DNA of 9,411 bases from the NCBI GenBank assembly GCA_002424365.1, contig DIRQ01000102.1:1-9411 (forward strand). The letters run 5' to 3'. Shown piece after piece: positions 7,520-9,411 of the stretch. The notes below the pieces were generated by a model. It did no database searches. It worked only from the letters and a program-made list of their open reading frames with translations, and had not been told where the DNA came from. The position numbers and the translations under genes are program-made. The stretch comes from Syntrophomonas sp. UBA5432 (GTDB taxonomy: Bacteria; Bacillota; Syntrophomonadia; Syntrophomonadales; Syntrophomonadaceae). Position 1 is the stretch's first letter, and each line of letters opens with the position of its first letter.

Positions 7520-8293
7520 TTATTTTGCCAATACAGTAGAGAGTTTTGTAATAAACTCCTGTATGGCTTCATCTGTATCGCCTTCTACAATATCCTGTTT
7601 ACGTTCGACTTGTTGGGGAGCTCTAGTATCAATAACTTCAATAGTATTGAATAGTTCTAGTACCCCTATATCCTCCAATGTCCATACCGTTGCCGGTTTT
7701 TTACCGGCTGCAAGAACGTGACTCATAGTCGCTATCCGTGGAAGGTTTATATCTGAGGTGACTATCACTAAAGCAGGAAGGACACTTTCCAGGGTTTCCA
7801 CTTCATTTTCGAGGGTTCTTTGCACCACTATTTTGCCATCTGATTGAGTGATTTTACTTACAGAGTTTATAGTGGGAACATTTAGCAGCTGGCCTAATTG
7901 AGGCCCAACCTGTTGCGCATATAGATCAGAGGACCCTTCGCCGCACAGTATCAGGTCATATTCCCCCACCTTTTCAATCGCAGCCTTTAAAACCTTGGCT
8001 GTCTGATGAGTATCTAAATCTTTCAACCGATCATCGGCTACCATGACTAGACTTTCGGGGCCTCGGGACAAAATGTTCTTTTTTAATTTGGGGTTGTCTA
8101 TTCCTCCTGACCCTACACTCAAGGCGATGAAATCGCCGCCGCATTCTTCCAGCAACTGTGCACCAGCCTCAACGGCGTTGAGATCATAAGCGCTTATAGT
8201 CGGCTTTGCTCTATCAAATGACAATTCACCGTCAGCTTTAATTACAATATCTTGTTCCTCGGGTACAACCTTAATGCAAGTAATTATCTTCAT
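7520..8293 (-). CDS. fixA: Electron transfer flavoprotein beta subunit FixA
   Basis: A 257-residue ETF beta subunit that forms a heterodimer with FixB. Family features are the N-terminal MKIITCIKVVPEEQD (1-15), SAYDLNAVEAG (34-44), LSRGPE (75-80), LILCGEGSSDLYAQQVG (114-130) and the ETF-beta signature region around ERTLENEVETL-like residues 158-168 followed by LPALVIVTSD (172-181). In nitrogen fixers FixAB takes electrons from NADH and, with FixCX, can bifurcate them. In enteric bacteria it is linked to carnitine reduction. The direction here is unknown. I use the ATG at 8293, preceded by AGAGGTGAGG. A GTG three codons upstream (8302) lies inside that site. An 82-bp gap separates it from the CoA-transferase gene upstream, the largest gap before the fix genes. 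Confidence 0.95.
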   Translation of the reverse strand: MKIITCIKVVPEEQDIVIKADGELSFDRAKPTISAYDLNAVEAGAQLLEECGGDFIALSVGSGGIDNPKLKKNILSRGPESLVMVADDRLKDLDTHQTAKVLKAAIEKVGEYDLILCGEGSSDLYAQQVGPQLGQLLNVPTINSVSKITQSDGKIVVQRTLENEVETLESVLPALVIVTSDINLPRIATMSHVLAAGKKPATVWTLEDIGVLELFNTIEVIDTRAPQQVERKQDIVEGDTDEAIQEFITKLSTVLAK

Positions 8294-8375
8294 ATACCTC
8301 ACCTCTCTAGCGAAAGCTCGTATAAATAGCAGGGACTTTCAAATATTCAAATCCAAGGTAATAGCATTGAGGCAC

Positions 8376-9411
8376 CTATCTGGAATACTCCAATTGTTCA
8401 TCTTTGGCGATAATATTCTTGGCATATAATTCCTGTATCTGCTCAGGTGAATAACCGATCTCTCCCAATATTTCATCGTTATTCTCGCCGAAACTAGGAG
8501 AAGGTCTCCACACTCTCCCCGGATAATTTTTAAACTTCGGCAACGGCCCGACGGCTCTAAGTTTGGTTCCCTTGACAGTCTCCCATTCTTCAATGACTCT
8601 TCGCGCTTTTACATGAGGATCATTTTCCAGGTCTTCAAAATTGTTTATTTTTGATACGGGTAAGCCTGACGCCTGCATTTCTTGTTCCGCTTCCAGGACG
8701 GTTTTGGTTTTAAAATAGGCGTGAAGCGCCTTCATAAAGGCCCCTCCAGGTGCAGTGTCAATTTGGTAAATTGCCTTACCAGCCGGGAAACTTTCTGATC
8801 CATATTCTAAACCCAGGAATTTAACAGCATTCCGTAATACGTTCACACCGGAAAAGCAGCAGTACAAATATTTGCCGTCTTTACACTCAAAGGGTCCCCA
8901 TCCCGCAATCATTGATTTATCACCAGTCTTGGGAAACTCTTTCTTGAATGAGAAGTAATCAACTGAGAAAATACTAGTACGCATCATTATTTCGTATTGA
9001 GCCACATCAATACTGTCACCTTTTCCGGTTTGCCGAGCCTTATGCCAGGCAGCTAAAATAGCCACAGCCGTATATAACGCCGTAGTATAGTCTGCTTGAT
9101 ACGGTCCCGTAGCATAAGGCGGCGTTACCGGGTTGGTATTTTCATACATGTATCCCGAAAAAGCCTGAGCTGTGGCATCAAAAGAAGGTCTGCCCACATA
9201 TTCCGGAATACCGCTTTGTCCATATCCGGAGACATGTGCTATTACCAACTGGGGGTTAACTTGCCAAAACACCTCGTCACTCAATCCAAACCTATCAAAC
9301 TGCCCTCCCTTGGAGGATTCAAGAAAAACGTCCGCATCTTTTATCAGTTTTAGAAGAATCTCTTTACCTTCCGGGGTACCAATCTGCAAGGCCAGATTTC
9401 TTTGGTTGCGC
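8376..9411 (-). CDS. caiB: CaiB-type CoA-transferase (type III), 5' end cut by window edge
   Basis: The frame is open from the right edge. 344 residues are visible and roughly 35-60 N-terminal residues are missing, so no start can be given. It belongs to the type III (CaiB/BaiF) CoA-transferases, which move CoA between acyl-CoA and a free acid through an aspartyl intermediate. The motif GDSIDVAQYE contains the expected catalytic Asp (visible residue 135), equivalent to Asp169 of E. coli CaiB. Other CaiB-like segments are ADVFLESSKGGQFDRFGL, HVSGYGQSG, and near the C-terminus PKFKNYPGRVWR and EIGYSPEQIQEL, which I recall closely from the E. coli enzyme. Neighbouring fixABCX strengthens the CaiB reading. 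The true substrate pair (for carnitine: gamma-butyrobetainyl-CoA plus carnitine) is inferred, and another enoate pathway could use the same enzyme type. Confidence 0.9.
   Translation of the reverse strand, partial: RNQRNLALQIGTPEGKEILLKLIKDADVFLESSKGGQFDRFGLSDEVFWQVNPQLVIAHVSGYGQSGIPEYVGRPSFDATAQAFSGYMYENTNPVTPPYATGPYQADYTTALYTAVAILAAWHKARQTGKGDSIDVAQYEIMMRTSIFSVDYFSFKKEFPKTGDKSMIAGWGPFECKDGKYLYCCFSGVNVLRNAVKFLGLEYGSESFPAGKAIYQIDTAPGGAFMKALHAYFKTKTVLEAEQEMQASGLPVSKINNFEDLENDPHVKARRVIEEWETVKGTKLRAVGPLPKFKNYPGRVWRPSPSFGENNDEILGEIGYSPEQIQELYAKNIIAKDEQLEYSR

Noticed and set aside
7507..7572. Extended fixB start inside the end of fixA
   Set aside because: The extra 22 residues do not resemble ETF alpha N-termini, and a near-perfect ribosome-binding site points to GTG at 7506.
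8294..8375. Possible promoter between the CoA-transferase gene and fixA
   Set aside because: TTGAAT and TATTTA occur on the minus strand at about 16-base spacing, but the -10 match is poor. No terminator is seen before it, so read-through from upstream is simpler.

Overview
The window reads as one minus-strand gene cluster with nothing credible on the plus strand. In transcription order (right to left) it holds a CaiB-type CoA-transferase cut by the right edge, fixA, fixB, fixC, fixX, two tandem MFS transporters of the oxalate/formate antiporter (OFA) type, a metallo-beta-lactamase-fold hydrolase, and an AMP-forming acyl-CoA ligase cut by the left edge. Strong GGAGG-type ribosome-binding sites, GTG starts, fairly AT-rich DNA and the gene set suggest an anaerobic Firmicute (Clostridia or Negativicutes, for example Sporomusa- or Desulfosporosinus-like). 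The taxonomic call is inference from style only.

Layout: caiB-like (8376 to edge), 82-bp gap, fixA (7520-8293), 13 bp, fixB (6610-7506, GTG start), 35 bp, fixC (5282-6574), 4-base ATGA overlap, fixX (4995-5285), 103 bp, MFS 1 (3650-4891), 151 bp containing a 16-bp hairpin, MFS 2 (2242-3498), 76 bp, MBL hydrolase (1182-2165, GTG start preferred), 67 bp, acyl-CoA ligase (edge to 1114). There is no gene-free stretch longer than 151 bp. Several start sites were moved inward from the longest reading frame because a good ribosome-binding site and the family N-terminus agree on an internal start.

How it may work together: in enteric bacteria CaiB/CaiC activate carnitine or crotonobetaine as CoA thioesters, and FixABCX is thought to supply electrons to the enoyl-CoA reductase CaiA. 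Here the same activation and electron-transfer parts are packed into one co-directional cluster. No carnitine transporter of the CaiT/BCCT type is visible. Two related MFS carriers occupy that position, together with a possible thioesterase-like MBL protein. The reductase and hydratase expected for such a pathway are not in the window and may lie beyond either edge. The most defensible reading is an anaerobic, CoA-dependent reduction (or oxidation) of a carnitine-like or other 2-enoate substrate linked to an electron-transferring flavoprotein/quinone or bifurcating module. The actual substrate is unknown.

The parts are recognisable families. The unusual points are the transporter pair, the MBL gene, a strand-specific intergenic RNA hairpin, and a non-standard AMP-binding motif in the ligase.
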